The notes beneath the pieces are model-generated. The model made no database searches, was not told where the DNA came from, and saw only the letters and a list, made by a program, of their open reading frames with translations. Below, piece by piece: positions 1 through 5,458 of a stretch of 7,838 bases of DNA. The DNA comes from Bacteroidales bacterium. Its GTDB lineage: Bacteria; Bacteroidota; Bacteroidia; Bacteroidales; WCHB1-69. Made by a program: the position numbers and the translations under genes. The first letter of the stretch is position 1. Each line of letters starts with the position of its first letter. The DNA lies in NCBI GenBank assembly GCA_031272415.1, contig JAISTU010000101.1, positions 1-7,838 of the forward strand. Direction: 5' to 3'.

Positions 1-88
1 CTGTTCGCCTAATACGCCCCTTAAAGGAAAAATAATGCTTAAAACTGCTCCATAAATCTTTTTTTACTTCTAATGTTTTGTCTTCCAT
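1..88 (-). CDS. DUF805-type membrane protein, N-terminal fragment
   Basis: Partial gene: it starts at the ATG at 88-86 and runs off the left edge, so only 29 codons are visible. The translation begins MEDKTLEVKK and reaches residues 16-28 (FKHYFSFKGRIRR). The F-x-F-x-GR-x-RR pattern is the characteristic start of DUF805 (YhaH-like) small inner-membrane proteins, in which this short cytoplasmic segment precedes several transmembrane helices. The helices would lie outside the window. No function is established for the family. It lies 80 bp downstream of the aspartic protease gene on the same strand; no clear promoter box is visible in the AT-rich gap. Confidence rests on the motif alone because the diagnostic membrane part is missing. 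Confidence 0.68.
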   Translation of the reverse strand, partial: MEDKTLEVKKDLWSSFKHYFSFKGRIRRT

Positions 89-168
89 AAAATTCTTTTT
101 TTTAGATGTTAATGAATATTTTTTTTATTTATATATTTGATTTTCAATAAATTACATATAAAAAAGCG

Positions 169-987
169 TTATTTCACCAATTCTAAAGTAGAATCATTGT
201 TATTTACATGGTATCCATAAAAAGCCTTTAACACACTTTGCCCTAAAAGGAAACCAATCTCACCGTCAATTACAGCAAATTCTACATTGTCTAACGTAAA
301 ATTGCCAATTTTTACACCATCTACTAAATAAACGGCAGCATCTACAATAGAATTATCACCTAATACTAAAGTTCTGTTACCTTGAAATTTTGACATTTTG
401 ATAATTCCATTTTTGCGCAATTCGTTTGCATATTTGTCCGAAATCACACATATATCTGCTCCTGTGTCCATAAGGTAATATTTGGTAGAATTTCCCAAGA
501 CAACTTCAAGTTTGTGATTATTACCAACTTTGAGCAAAGGTATTATCCCATTAGCAGGTCCTTTGACGATTACATTCGACTTTTTTTGATAACATTTTCT
601 CGTTAATTGACCCTCTAATTTTGACAAAAATTCATTGTGCAACGCACTGTTTTCATCTTGCACGTCTTGCATAAATTTCAGGTAATATGCCATATCTACA
701 TCCTCTGCTGTTTTTTTGTCCTTATTCAACTGATTTATCATAACCTCTATAGTTACATCGGTACTTACTTCGCAGTAGCAATCCTCGCTAATATTCATTG
801 CTTTGAGTTCTGCTTTTACATCAGGCGGCAACATCATTTTACACATCGGTATTAAAACCATTTTTAGAGTATCCATTTGTGCTTTTGTATAACTTTGAGC
901 ACAAAGCCCTAAACTACTACTTACAAATACTGCCACTACAAATACAGTATTTTTTATTATCTTTCTTTTTCCTGTTAATGTACACAT
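169..987 (-). CDS. Secreted retropepsin-like (clan AA) aspartic protease
   Basis: 272 aa. Residues 7-30 form a signal peptide (KRK followed by a hydrophobic stretch, ending GLCA before QS), so the protein is exported to the periplasm or surface. Residues 31-140 are a helical region with cysteines 49, 70, 72 and 132, probably disulfide-bonded; I do not recognise this part as a named domain. Residues 148-260 are a retropepsin-like domain: the catalytic D-T-G is in YYLMDTGADICVIS (Asp174), and the second conserved block is FLLGQSVLKAF (246-256). Such single-domain enzymes act as homodimers because each chain supplies one aspartate. The substrate is unknown. The Met at 987 is supported because the signal peptide follows directly. 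A second small protein is also encoded leftwards, 80 bp downstream. No strong promoter is visible just upstream; a -7-like box at 1355-1362 would imply a leader of about 360 nt. Confidence 0.85.
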   Translation of the reverse strand: MCTLTGKRKIIKNTVFVVAVFVSSSLGLCAQSYTKAQMDTLKMVLIPMCKMMLPPDVKAELKAMNISEDCYCEVSTDVTIEVMINQLNKDKKTAEDVDMAYYLKFMQDVQDENSALHNEFLSKLEGQLTRKCYQKKSNVIVKGPANGIIPLLKVGNNHKLEVVLGNSTKYYLMDTGADICVISDKYANELRKNGIIKMSKFQGNRTLVLGDNSIVDAAVYLVDGVKIGNFTLDNVEFAVIDGEIGFLLGQSVLKAFYGYHVNNNDSTLELVK

Positions 988-1116
988 AGTTTTATCTTTT
1001 TAAAATTTATATTATATATTATGTTATTAAATATTATATTTACAATTGATGGATATTTACAAACCGAATATGTTGCTTTTGTGAAACAATAAAGTTATAA
1101 AAATGTAAAAACACGC

Positions 1117-1173
1117 GTAATTGCTTGATTATCAAGCAGTTGGGGGGGGGGTAATCGCTTGAAAATCAAGCAG
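1117..1173. repeat. Tandem pair of 23-bp palindromic units around a G10 tract
   Basis: Two direct copies of a 23-bp unit, at 1117-1139 and 1151-1173, match at 20 of 23 positions (mismatches at 1122/1156, 1129/1163 and 1130/1164). Each has an internal palindrome: GCTTGAT-T-ATCAAGC (1123-1137) and GCTTGA-AAA-TCAAGC (1157-1171). Two of the three differences fall in the palindrome centre, so pairing is largely preserved. Between the units is a run of ten G (1142-1151), striking in DNA this AT-rich. The look is that of a REP-like intergenic element; I cannot name the family. Confidence 0.75.
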
Positions 1174-1196
1174 ATAGCGAGCACAAAAATCATTCA

Positions 1197-1212
1197 TCTG
1201 ACTTTTGTCAGA
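1197..1212. terminator. Small hairpin, weak terminator candidate
   Basis: TCTGAC (1197-1202) and GTCAGA (1207-1212) form a 6-bp stem with a TTTT loop. On the + strand it is followed by ATTTTT, on the - strand by TGAATGATTTTT, so neither side has a textbook T tract directly after the stem. No + strand gene ends nearby. Its role is uncertain. Confidence 0.3.
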
Positions 1213-1354
1213 ATTTTTACCACCCTTTTTCCCTATTGTTTTGCCGTTTCTTCTATGCATGTCTTTAAAAAATTTTAAGTTAAAAAATTCTAATCTCTGT
1301 TGCAACCTTACTGTTTTTTTTGCTTACCAAAAAAAGAGCAAGACTACACATCTG

Positions 1355-1362
1355 CAAAGATA
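1355..1362 (-). promoter_or_regulatory. Candidate -7 box facing left
   Basis: CAAAGATA on + reads TATCTTTG on -, an exact fit to the Bacteroidota TAnnTTTG box and identical to the boxes before the tRNA, the transglycosylase and the gene at 3078. A TTTG lies upstream at 1388-1385, but the spacer is 22 bp rather than about 19. Transcription would start near 1348, giving either a long protease leader or a small untranslated RNA. AT-rich DNA makes chance matches plausible. Confidence 0.35.
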
Positions 1363-1530
1363 GCAAAAAAAATAATACAAAATACAAATTTGTCAAAAAA
1401 AAATTCATTTTTGTTAAAAAAAAGTACCTAACTCATTGAAAATGAGAGAGAAAAAATTTTTCATGCTCTTTTTTGCACTCTCCGAACCATTTTTTTTTAT
1501 GATTAAACTGATTAACAGGCAGTTAAACAT

Positions 1531-1590
1531 CTCCACTCTCCACATCTACACTCTACACTCTCCACTCTCCACTCTCCACTCTCCACTCTA
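1531..1590. repeat. Heptanucleotide tandem array (TCTMCAC units)
   Basis: Sixty bases made almost entirely of 7-bp units: two TCTACAC and several TCTCCAC, with a single extra A after the first two units (near 1544). The final bases, cta at 1588-1590, are the TAG stop codon of the transglycosylase gene on the - strand, so the array begins exactly at the end of that reading frame. Related units recur at 3849-3878, 5328-5350 and 5397-5414. Period, unit and position are read directly from the sequence; the function is unknown. Confidence 0.9.
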
Positions 1591-2982
1591 TTGATGTGCA
1601 GTGGTATCTGTTGTATTATTTGCGGGAGTGGCGGGCGGTGGAGTAGGAGTTTTAGGCTTTGGAGCGGGCGTTTTGGTGTATCCGACAATCAAAGTTCTGC
1701 CCGGATAGAGCGTTGTATTGGCTTTAATTTTGTTCAAACGTGTCAATTCGCTGACGGTTGTTCGGTATTTTTTGGCAATTATGGACAAACTTTCACCTTT
1801 TTTGATAGTATGCCGTTTGGCTTGAATAATATAGCCGTCAGCCGATGTTGTGCCGGCAGTGGTAGTGGTTCTCATGGAGCCTGTTGGCACTACTGTTGGC
1901 TGAATTATCCCTTCGCTAAAATATTTTTCTTTGTTCCACAGATGCAAAGTATCACGCTTTTTTTCAAAAGATGTTACCATATTTATCGGCAAAGTGAGTA
2001 TCATTGGCTCGTCCATGACAGGAATTATATCTTTTTTGTATTGCGGATTTAAGGCACGCAGTTCATCAATTGGAAAATTAAGTGCTTCCGCAATTTGCAT
2101 AAGATGTAATTCCGTCTTAATGAGAAAAGTATCTGTTTGTTCAAAGTTCATTTTCGCCGGCTCAACACCATATTTATCATAATATTTCATTGCATACCAA
2201 GCGCCGTAAAATGCCGGCACATAACCTCTTGTTTCTTTGGGTAAATATTGATAAATGTCCCAAAAATTAGTTTTGCCGCCCGAACGGAGAATGGCTTTTT
2301 TGACATTTCCCGGTCCGCAATTATAAGCGGCAATGGCTAATACCCAATCGCCTGAAAACATGTTATTTAAGTCTCTCAAATGTCTGGCTGCGGCATCGGT
2401 GGCACGTATAGGGTCACGCCGATAATCCACCAACGTGTTGACCTCTAATCCATACATTTTGCCTGTATTATACATAAATTGCCAAAGTCCTGTCGCTCCC
2501 GCCCGCGAAACTGCCGAAGGATTTAATGCCGACTCTATTACCGCTAAATATTTCAATTCCAACGGACAACCATATTTATCCAATGTCTGCTCAAACATCG
2601 GAAAATAGTACTTACTCAAACCCAACAACACCGAAAGTAGCCTTGTCCGTTTGATGTACATTTGTATATAAGAACGAATTTCATTATTAAACACCATCGG
2701 GAAAAGCGTATGAGAGGTGATAGTTTGCAAGCGTAACAAAATCAAAGAGTCTTCTGTTAAATTGTTCGTAACACTCTCTCTAACAGCATTTTGTGAGTTC
2801 TCATAATATTCTGCTTTTTTAGCATACCAAGTACTCATCAATTTGTCTAATTGCTCGGCAATTACATCTACATTGGTTACGGACGCGTTGTTGACCGCTG
2901 TATCTGACTGAGCATCAACACTTAACACGCCTAATCCTAATAATCCTAAAAATAAAAGTTGATATACAATTTGTTTGTGCAT
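1588..2982 (-). CDS. mltD: Membrane-bound lytic murein transglycosylase, MltD-like, with LysM
   Basis: 464 aa. It cleaves the glycan strands of peptidoglycan by forming 1,6-anhydro-muramic ends, in the periplasm. Residues 1-24 are a signal peptide (hydrophobic core, cut after VDA). Residues about 125-270 are a GH23/SLT domain: catalytic Glu150 in KYLAVIESALNP, then SRAGATGLWQFM (159-170), AIAAYNCGPGNV (217-228) and the tyrosine-rich ETRGYVPAFYGAWYAM (250-265). Residues about 290-335 look like a degenerate LysM segment. A clear LysM follows at about 389-434 (HTIKKGESLSIIAKKYRTTVSEL), which binds GlcNAc-containing glycan. The last 30 residues are a Pro/Thr-rich low-complexity tail that ends next to the heptamer array. 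MltD itself is a lipoprotein; there is no lipobox cysteine here, so the symbol indicates family only. The gene is read from a compact promoter shared with the gene at 3078. Confidence 0.93.
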   Translation of the reverse strand: MHKQIVYQLLFLGLLGLGVLSVDAQSDTAVNNASVTNVDVIAEQLDKLMSTWYAKKAEYYENSQNAVRESVTNNLTEDSLILLRLQTITSHTLFPMVFNNEIRSYIQMYIKRTRLLSVLLGLSKYYFPMFEQTLDKYGCPLELKYLAVIESALNPSAVSRAGATGLWQFMYNTGKMYGLEVNTLVDYRRDPIRATDAAARHLRDLNNMFSGDWVLAIAAYNCGPGNVKKAILRSGGKTNFWDIYQYLPKETRGYVPAFYGAWYAMKYYDKYGVEPAKMNFEQTDTFLIKTELHLMQIAEALNFPIDELRALNPQYKKDIIPVMDEPMILTLPINMVTSFEKKRDTLHLWNKEKYFSEGIIQPTVVPTGSMRTTTTAGTTSADGYIIQAKRHTIKKGESLSIIAKKYRTTVSELTRLNKIKANTTLYPGRTLIVGYTKTPAPKPKTPTPPPATPANNTTDTTAHQ

Positions 2983-3009
2983 TTTTTATCTAATTTTTCT
3001 TCGGTTTGG

Positions 3010-3040
3010 CAAAGATACACATTTTTTTGAAATTTTGAAA
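3010..3040 (-). promoter_or_regulatory. Promoter of the lytic transglycosylase gene
   Basis: The -7 box TATCTTTG on the - strand (3017-3010) matches TAnnTTTG. Exactly 19 bp upstream lies TTTC (3040-3037), a 3-of-4 match to the TTTG -33 box. Transcription would begin about 20 nt before the ATG at 2982. The element is interleaved with the rightward promoter at 3026-3056. Confidence 0.65.
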
Positions 3041-3056
3041 AAATAATGTATCTTTG
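3026..3056 (+). promoter_or_regulatory. Bacteroidota-type promoter of the gene at 3078
   Basis: TTTG at 3026-3029, a 19-bp spacer and TATCTTTG at 3049-3056 fit the phylum consensus TTTG-N19-TAnnTTTG exactly. The predicted transcript start is near 3063, giving a leader of about 15 nt with no Shine-Dalgarno sequence (A-rich, ending ACAAACT before ATG), normal for this phylum. Confidence 0.8.
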
Positions 3057-3077
3057 CTAAATTGAAATAAACAAACT

Positions 3078-3848
3078 ATGTTTAGATACAAAATATTGAT
3101 AATGACCCTTTTAATGGGTTTAAGTGGCATGCTTTTTTCACAAAAACAAGTCGTAATAAAAGGAAAAATAGTTGATTTTATAACATTTCAGCCGTTAGAA
3201 AATGTTTGCATTCACAATATTTCGGTTGGAAATATGGCATTTTCCAATAGCAATGGTGATTTTGCTATCATGGCTACAAAAAATGATACATTGGCAATCA
3301 CACGCGTGGGGTATGATATAGAACTTTGTTTTCTCAATGATTCTATTGTTAATAGCAAAGAACGAATTACCATTAAACTCATTGTTCGCTCTTTGATGTT
3401 GCGTAATGTTACCATCTATGCCATGAAACCTTATCCATTGTTTGTCAAGGAGTTAACAAAACCAACTCCGCACGACAAAGTAGATATTCCCGGCACAACC
3501 CTTACGCCGGAGCAAAGAGCAGAATACAGTACCACCGAAACTACAGGAAATTTGCTGCGAAATACACCACTTGCTTCTCCTTTTACTTTTTTGTATAATA
3601 AATTCAGCCACAAAGCCAAAATGGACAGAATGTATCGCTCTTTGGTAGATAATCAAGAAGAAGTAATGCGTTTGACCGAAAAATATAACCCACAAATTGT
3701 CCAACGGTTGACCCACTTACAAGGTGATGATTTAGAGGATTTTATGCTTTATTGTTCCTTTTCTTACTACACACTCAGCATTTCCAACGAAGTCGAAATA
3801 GAAAGAATGATACTCAACGCTTTTGCTAAATATAAACAAGAAAAATAA
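3078..3848 (+). CDS. Exported protein with carboxypeptidase-like regulatory domain
   Basis: 256 aa. Residues 1-21 are a signal peptide (YKILIMTLLMGLSGMLFS before QKQVVIKG), so the mature protein is periplasmic or outer-membrane associated. Residues about 24-110 form a carboxypeptidase-regulatory-like/CNA-B-type beta sandwich: VIKGKIVDFITFQPLENVCIHN, then SNSNGDFAIMA and DTLAITRVGYD. This is the usual opening of many Bacteroidota surface proteins, but no TonB-dependent receptor barrel follows. Residues about 150-256 are a helical region (SPFTFLYNKFSHKAKMDRMY; EKYNPQIVQRLTHLQGDDLEDFMLYC) typical of small uncharacterised exported Bacteroidota proteins; I know no assigned function. The ATG at 3078 fits the signal peptide and promoter. 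It is divergent from the transglycosylase, which might suggest a cell-envelope role, but that is inference. Its stop codon abuts a heptamer repeat. Confidence 0.8.
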   Translation: MFRYKILIMTLLMGLSGMLFSQKQVVIKGKIVDFITFQPLENVCIHNISVGNMAFSNSNGDFAIMATKNDTLAITRVGYDIELCFLNDSIVNSKERITIKLIVRSLMLRNVTIYAMKPYPLFVKELTKPTPHDKVDIPGTTLTPEQRAEYSTTETTGNLLRNTPLASPFTFLYNKFSHKAKMDRMYRSLVDNQEEVMRLTEKYNPQIVQRLTHLQGDDLEDFMLYCSFSYYTLSISNEVEIERMILNAFAKYKQEK

Positions 3849-3902
3849 GAGTGCAGAGTGTAGAGTGGAGAGTGTAGATTTTTTTGTATTTTTGGATAAA
3901 AT
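3849..3902 (-). repeat. Dispersed heptamer-bearing repeat, copy A
   Basis: It begins with the base after the stop codon of the gene at 3078. Read on the - strand it aligns with 5373-5414 on +: an AT-rich head (ATTTTAYCCMAAAATACA), AAAAAA, then CTACACT-type heptamers. The head differs at two positions, and copy A carries exactly one additional 7-bp unit (CCACTCT) and a further partial unit at its end. Read directly from the sequence. Confidence 0.85.
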
Positions 3903-3952
3903 GTTGTACAAAATGGTTCTAACATTATAACATCCCACCACCACTCTTCATT

Positions 3953-3996
3953 GTGTCCCGTGCTACGACACGGCATCTAACCCGCAATCTCCGCAA
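3953..3996. repeat. REP-like hairpin followed by GCGG motifs
   Basis: CCGTG (3958-3962) and CACGG (3969-3973) pair perfectly around a 6-nt loop; GTGTC (3953-3957) and GACAC (3967-3971) offer an alternative stem. Just beyond, 3981-3995 reads on the - strand as TTGCGGAGATTGCGG, resembling the 20-bp repeats at 4641 and 5083. The stretch lies between the convergent ends of the genes at 3078 and 4517 and could serve as a bidirectional terminator, although T tracts are weak. Confidence 0.5.
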
Positions 3997-3998
3997 TT

Positions 3999-4517
3999 TT
4001 AATTTTTATCTTCATGGAATATTTCCATATTTTGTGGTTTTTTGTTTTTGATTTCAAATCGAAGCATTGTGATGGCTTTATGAAATCCGTATTTGCCTGC
4101 TGCTCCGGGGTTTATGTATAACAATTGACGTTTTTTATCAAACATTACTTTCAAAATATGTGAATGTCCGCAAGCAAAAATATCCGGCTCAAAACGTTGA
4201 AGCAATTCTCTGCTTTTTGCTTGATACAGAGGCGGATAGCCGCCAATGTGAGTCAAAAGAACTTTTAAACCACCGACTTCAAAAAACAAACACTCTTGGG
4301 TCAAATTACGAATTTCAGCCCCATCAATATTGCCATAAACGGCTTTTAGTGGCTTAAAATCACTTAATTTTTGCCAAATATTCACATCTCCTATATCGCC
4401 TAAATGCCAAATTTGTTCGCAATCCTTAAAAAAATCAAAAATTATCGGATGTAAAAAGGAGTGTGTATCGGACAAAACGCCAATTTTTACAGTGTCAGAA
4501 ACATTATTTTGCAACAT
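3999..4517 (-). CDS. YfcE/MJ0936-family metallophosphoesterase
   Basis: 172 aa from the preferred ATG at 4517-4515. It belongs to the calcineurin-like phosphoesterases that hold two metal ions and hydrolyse phosphodiesters, probably in the cytoplasm since there is no signal peptide. All metal-site motifs are visible (numbering from this start): VKIGVLSDTHS (D17, H19), WHLGDIGD (D41), YGNIDG (N63), LLTHIGG (H90) and FACGHSH (H118, H120). The usual GNCD is GNID here, within family variation. The length suits the family (about 160-180 aa). The frame stays open 20 codons further upstream to ATGs at 4571 and 4577, but that extension is encoded largely by a copy of a tRNA 3' end (4520-4546) and lies outside the family's normal N-terminus, so I choose 4517. 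The physiological substrate is unknown. Confidence 0.85.
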   Translation of the reverse strand: MLQNNVSDTVKIGVLSDTHSFLHPIIFDFFKDCEQIWHLGDIGDVNIWQKLSDFKPLKAVYGNIDGAEIRNLTQECLFFEVGGLKVLLTHIGGYPPLYQAKSRELLQRFEPDIFACGHSHILKVMFDKKRQLLYINPGAAGKYGFHKAITMLRFEIKNKKPQNMEIFHEDKN

Positions 4518-4519
4518 TT

Positions 4520-4546
4520 TGAGCCTCTCATGGGATTCTACCCCAC
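4520..4546 (-). repeat. Duplicated tRNA-Thr 3' end (attR-like)
   Basis: Positions 4520-4538 are identical to 5145-5163, which covers the 3' acceptor strand, the 3' strand of the T stem and part of the T loop of the intact tRNA-Thr gene plus two flanking bases. The match continues to 4546 with two mismatches (25 of 27 overall) and then stops. The T loop reads GTAGAAT instead of TTCGAAT, and no D arm or anticodon arm is present, so this is a fragment and not a gene. It is in the same orientation as the intact tRNA, 625 bp downstream of it, three bases before the phosphoesterase ATG. Confidence 0.85.
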
Positions 4547-4640
4547 AAGCGCAGGGTTGTAATTGTTTCATTTTCAAGTAATTGATTTACAACAACATAC
4601 TTTTTCAATGACATTCTTACAGTCGCAAAATGAAAAAATA

Positions 4641-4660
4641 TTGCGGGAATACTGCGGGGA
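4641..4660 (+). repeat. 20-bp direct repeat, left copy (TTGCGGGAATACTGCGGGGA)
   Basis: It matches 5083-5102 at 19 of 20 positions (G4647 versus A5089) in the same orientation. The two copies bracket the HTH gene: this one ends 7 bp before that gene's stop codon. Each has two GCGG cores, so it could bind a protein as a dimer; candidate roles are an operator for the HTH protein or an arm-type site for an integrase. Confidence 0.85.
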
Positions 4661-4667
4661 AAAATAA

Positions 4668-4994
4668 TCATTTTTTTTGTTTAATATTAAGCATTTTTCT
4701 CAATTCTTCAAAGGTAAAATCCGCCTCAAAAGTAGCATGTACTTTTAGATTTTCATTATTTTCCATAACTTCTTCTTCTGGAGAACTATCAACATATAAT
4801 TGAAAGAAATTATACTCCAATACTTCTGAAACTTTACGGAGCATATTTGAATCTAAATGCGTTTTGTTAAAAATAGTAACATTTAAATGCGATTTATGTA
4901 TGCCCATTTTTTCGGCAAAAGCGGTATATGTACCTAACCTGTCTTTTGCTATTTTTTTAATTTCCTCTCCAATGTTTATTTCTGCTATTTTCAT
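4668..4994 (-). CDS. Small XRE-type helix-turn-helix DNA-binding protein
   Basis: 108 aa, cytoplasmic. Residues about 8-67 fit a lambda-repressor-like HTH: NIGEEIKKIAKDRLGTYTAFAEKMG supplies helices 1 and 2, HKSHLNVTIFN (33-43) the recognition helix, and LDSNMLRKVSEVLEYNFFQLY the last helices. The ending EVLEYNFFQLY is typical of small Bacteroidota XRE-like regulators. Residues 70-85 are acidic and probably flexible; 86-108 form a short basic C-terminal tail that I do not recognise. The gene lies alone between two tRNA-end copies and two 20-bp repeats, suggesting it belongs to a small integrated element. A -7 box ends only 5 bp before the ATG, so the transcript may be leaderless. The family assignment is fair; the regulatory target is unknown. 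Confidence 0.72.
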   Translation of the reverse strand: MKIAEINIGEEIKKIAKDRLGTYTAFAEKMGIHKSHLNVTIFNKTHLDSNMLRKVSEVLEYNFFQLYVDSSPEEEVMENNENLKVHATFEADFTFEELRKMLNIKQKK

Positions 4995-4999
4995 AAATG

Positions 5000-5035
5000 C
5001 AAATATATTATTTTTTTTTTTTATTTATATTCAAA
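5000..5035 (-). promoter_or_regulatory. Candidate HTH-gene promoter with A12 in the spacer
   Basis: On the - strand TATATTTG (5007-5000) matches TAnnTTTG and TTTG lies at 5035-5032. The spacer is 24 bp, longer than the usual 19, and contains a run of twelve A (5022-5011). The predicted start falls at about the first base of the ATG (4994). Confidence 0.45.
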
Positions 5036-5082
5036 AATTGTAAAACAACTACAACAATCCCAAAAATAAAACAACCCACAAC

Positions 5083-5102
5083 TTGCGGAAATACTGCGGG
5101 GA
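5083..5102 (+). repeat. 20-bp direct repeat, right copy (TTGCGGAAATACTGCGGGGA)
   Basis: Partner of 4641-4660, 442 bp away. It lies upstream of the HTH gene, between that gene and the tRNA. A further inverted half-motif, CCCGCAA, follows at 5119-5125, and GGGG (5098-5101) can pair with CCCC (5111-5114), so the site could also form a hairpin in RNA leaving the tRNA gene. Confidence 0.85.
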
Positions 5103-5146
5103 TTTTTTTGCCCCAAAACCCGCAAAGTGTTGATTTATAAGGGGTG

Positions 5147-5219
<73 letters not shown>

Positions 5220-5269
5220 TTCTCTAAATGACTATAAAAAAATGAAAAATAAAAATAATAACCTTTTTA

Positions 5270-5277
5270 CAAAGATA
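5270..5277 (-). promoter_or_regulatory. tRNA-Thr promoter -7 box
   Basis: CAAAGATA on + reads TATCTTTG on -, an exact TAnnTTTG match. It would start transcription near 5263, about 43 nt before the mature tRNA 5' end. No TTTG occurs at the 19-bp distance, so the -33 region is weak. Confidence 0.55.
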
Positions 5278-5372
5278 CACTTTTTCTCCAATAAAAAATT
5301 AAAAATAAAAAAAAAAATTTTTATAAAGTAGAGTGCAACGTGTAGAGATTTAATTATCAATAGTTTACATAT

Positions 5373-5414
5373 ATTTTACCCCAAAATACAAAAAAATCTA
5401 CACTCTACACTCTG
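5373..5414 (+). repeat. Dispersed heptamer-bearing repeat, copy B
   Basis: Same repeat as 3849-3902 but on the + strand: 34 aligned head positions with two differences, followed by CTACACT units with one heptamer fewer than copy A. It ends about 37 bp before the kamD -7 box. Its heptamer part is also complementary to 5331-5350, so the two could form an imperfect hairpin around 5351-5394. Confidence 0.85.
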
Positions 5415-5450
5415 AAAATAGGCTTTCAACTCTCAACTGAAAAAAATGTG

Positions 5451-5458
5451 TAATTTTG
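5451..5458 (+). promoter_or_regulatory. kamD promoter -7 box
   Basis: TAATTTTG matches TAnnTTTG. Transcription would begin near 5465, leaving an 18-nt A-rich leader before the ATG at 5483. A possible TTTC -33 element at 5424-5427 is 23 bp away, so the upstream box is not convincing. The box overlaps the in-frame TTG at 5456, ruling that codon out as a start. Confidence 0.6.

Larger units (their letters stand above)
988..1587. other. 600-bp intergenic region without a convincing gene
   Basis: This AT-rich stretch separates the protease and transglycosylase genes, both leftward. From left to right it holds an AT-rich protease leader, a tandem pair of palindromic units with a G10 tract between them (1117-1173), a 6-bp hairpin (1197-1212), a Bacteroidota-type -7 box facing left (1355-1362), a second hairpin (1432-1446: CTCATT, GAA, AATGAG) and the heptamer array (1531-1590). 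The longest leftward open frame I found (1132-1260, 42 codons) runs through the palindromes and the G tract and has no coding signature. Confidence 0.7.

Noticed and set aside
1132..1260. A 42-codon leftward frame reading through the palindrome units and the G10 tract
   Set aside because: Its C-terminal half is simply the translated repeat and it ends in the palindrome; composition and position do not support a gene.
1531..1590. CRISPR array
   Set aside because: The repeats are contiguous 7-bp units without spacers, and no cas gene is present.
1591..2052. A 153-codon rightward open frame overlapping the transglycosylase
   Set aside because: Low-complexity Gly/Ser/Cys composition on the opposite strand of the LysM and tail region, which is clearly coding on the other strand.
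3732..3976. Two overlapping leftward frames of about 70 codons
   Set aside because: They cover the dispersed repeat, the REP-like hairpin and the antisense end of the gene at 3078; no initiation signal or domain.
4520..4560. Second functional tRNA gene
   Set aside because: Only the 3' acceptor strand and an altered T arm are present; no D arm, anticodon arm or 5' acceptor strand can be found upstream.
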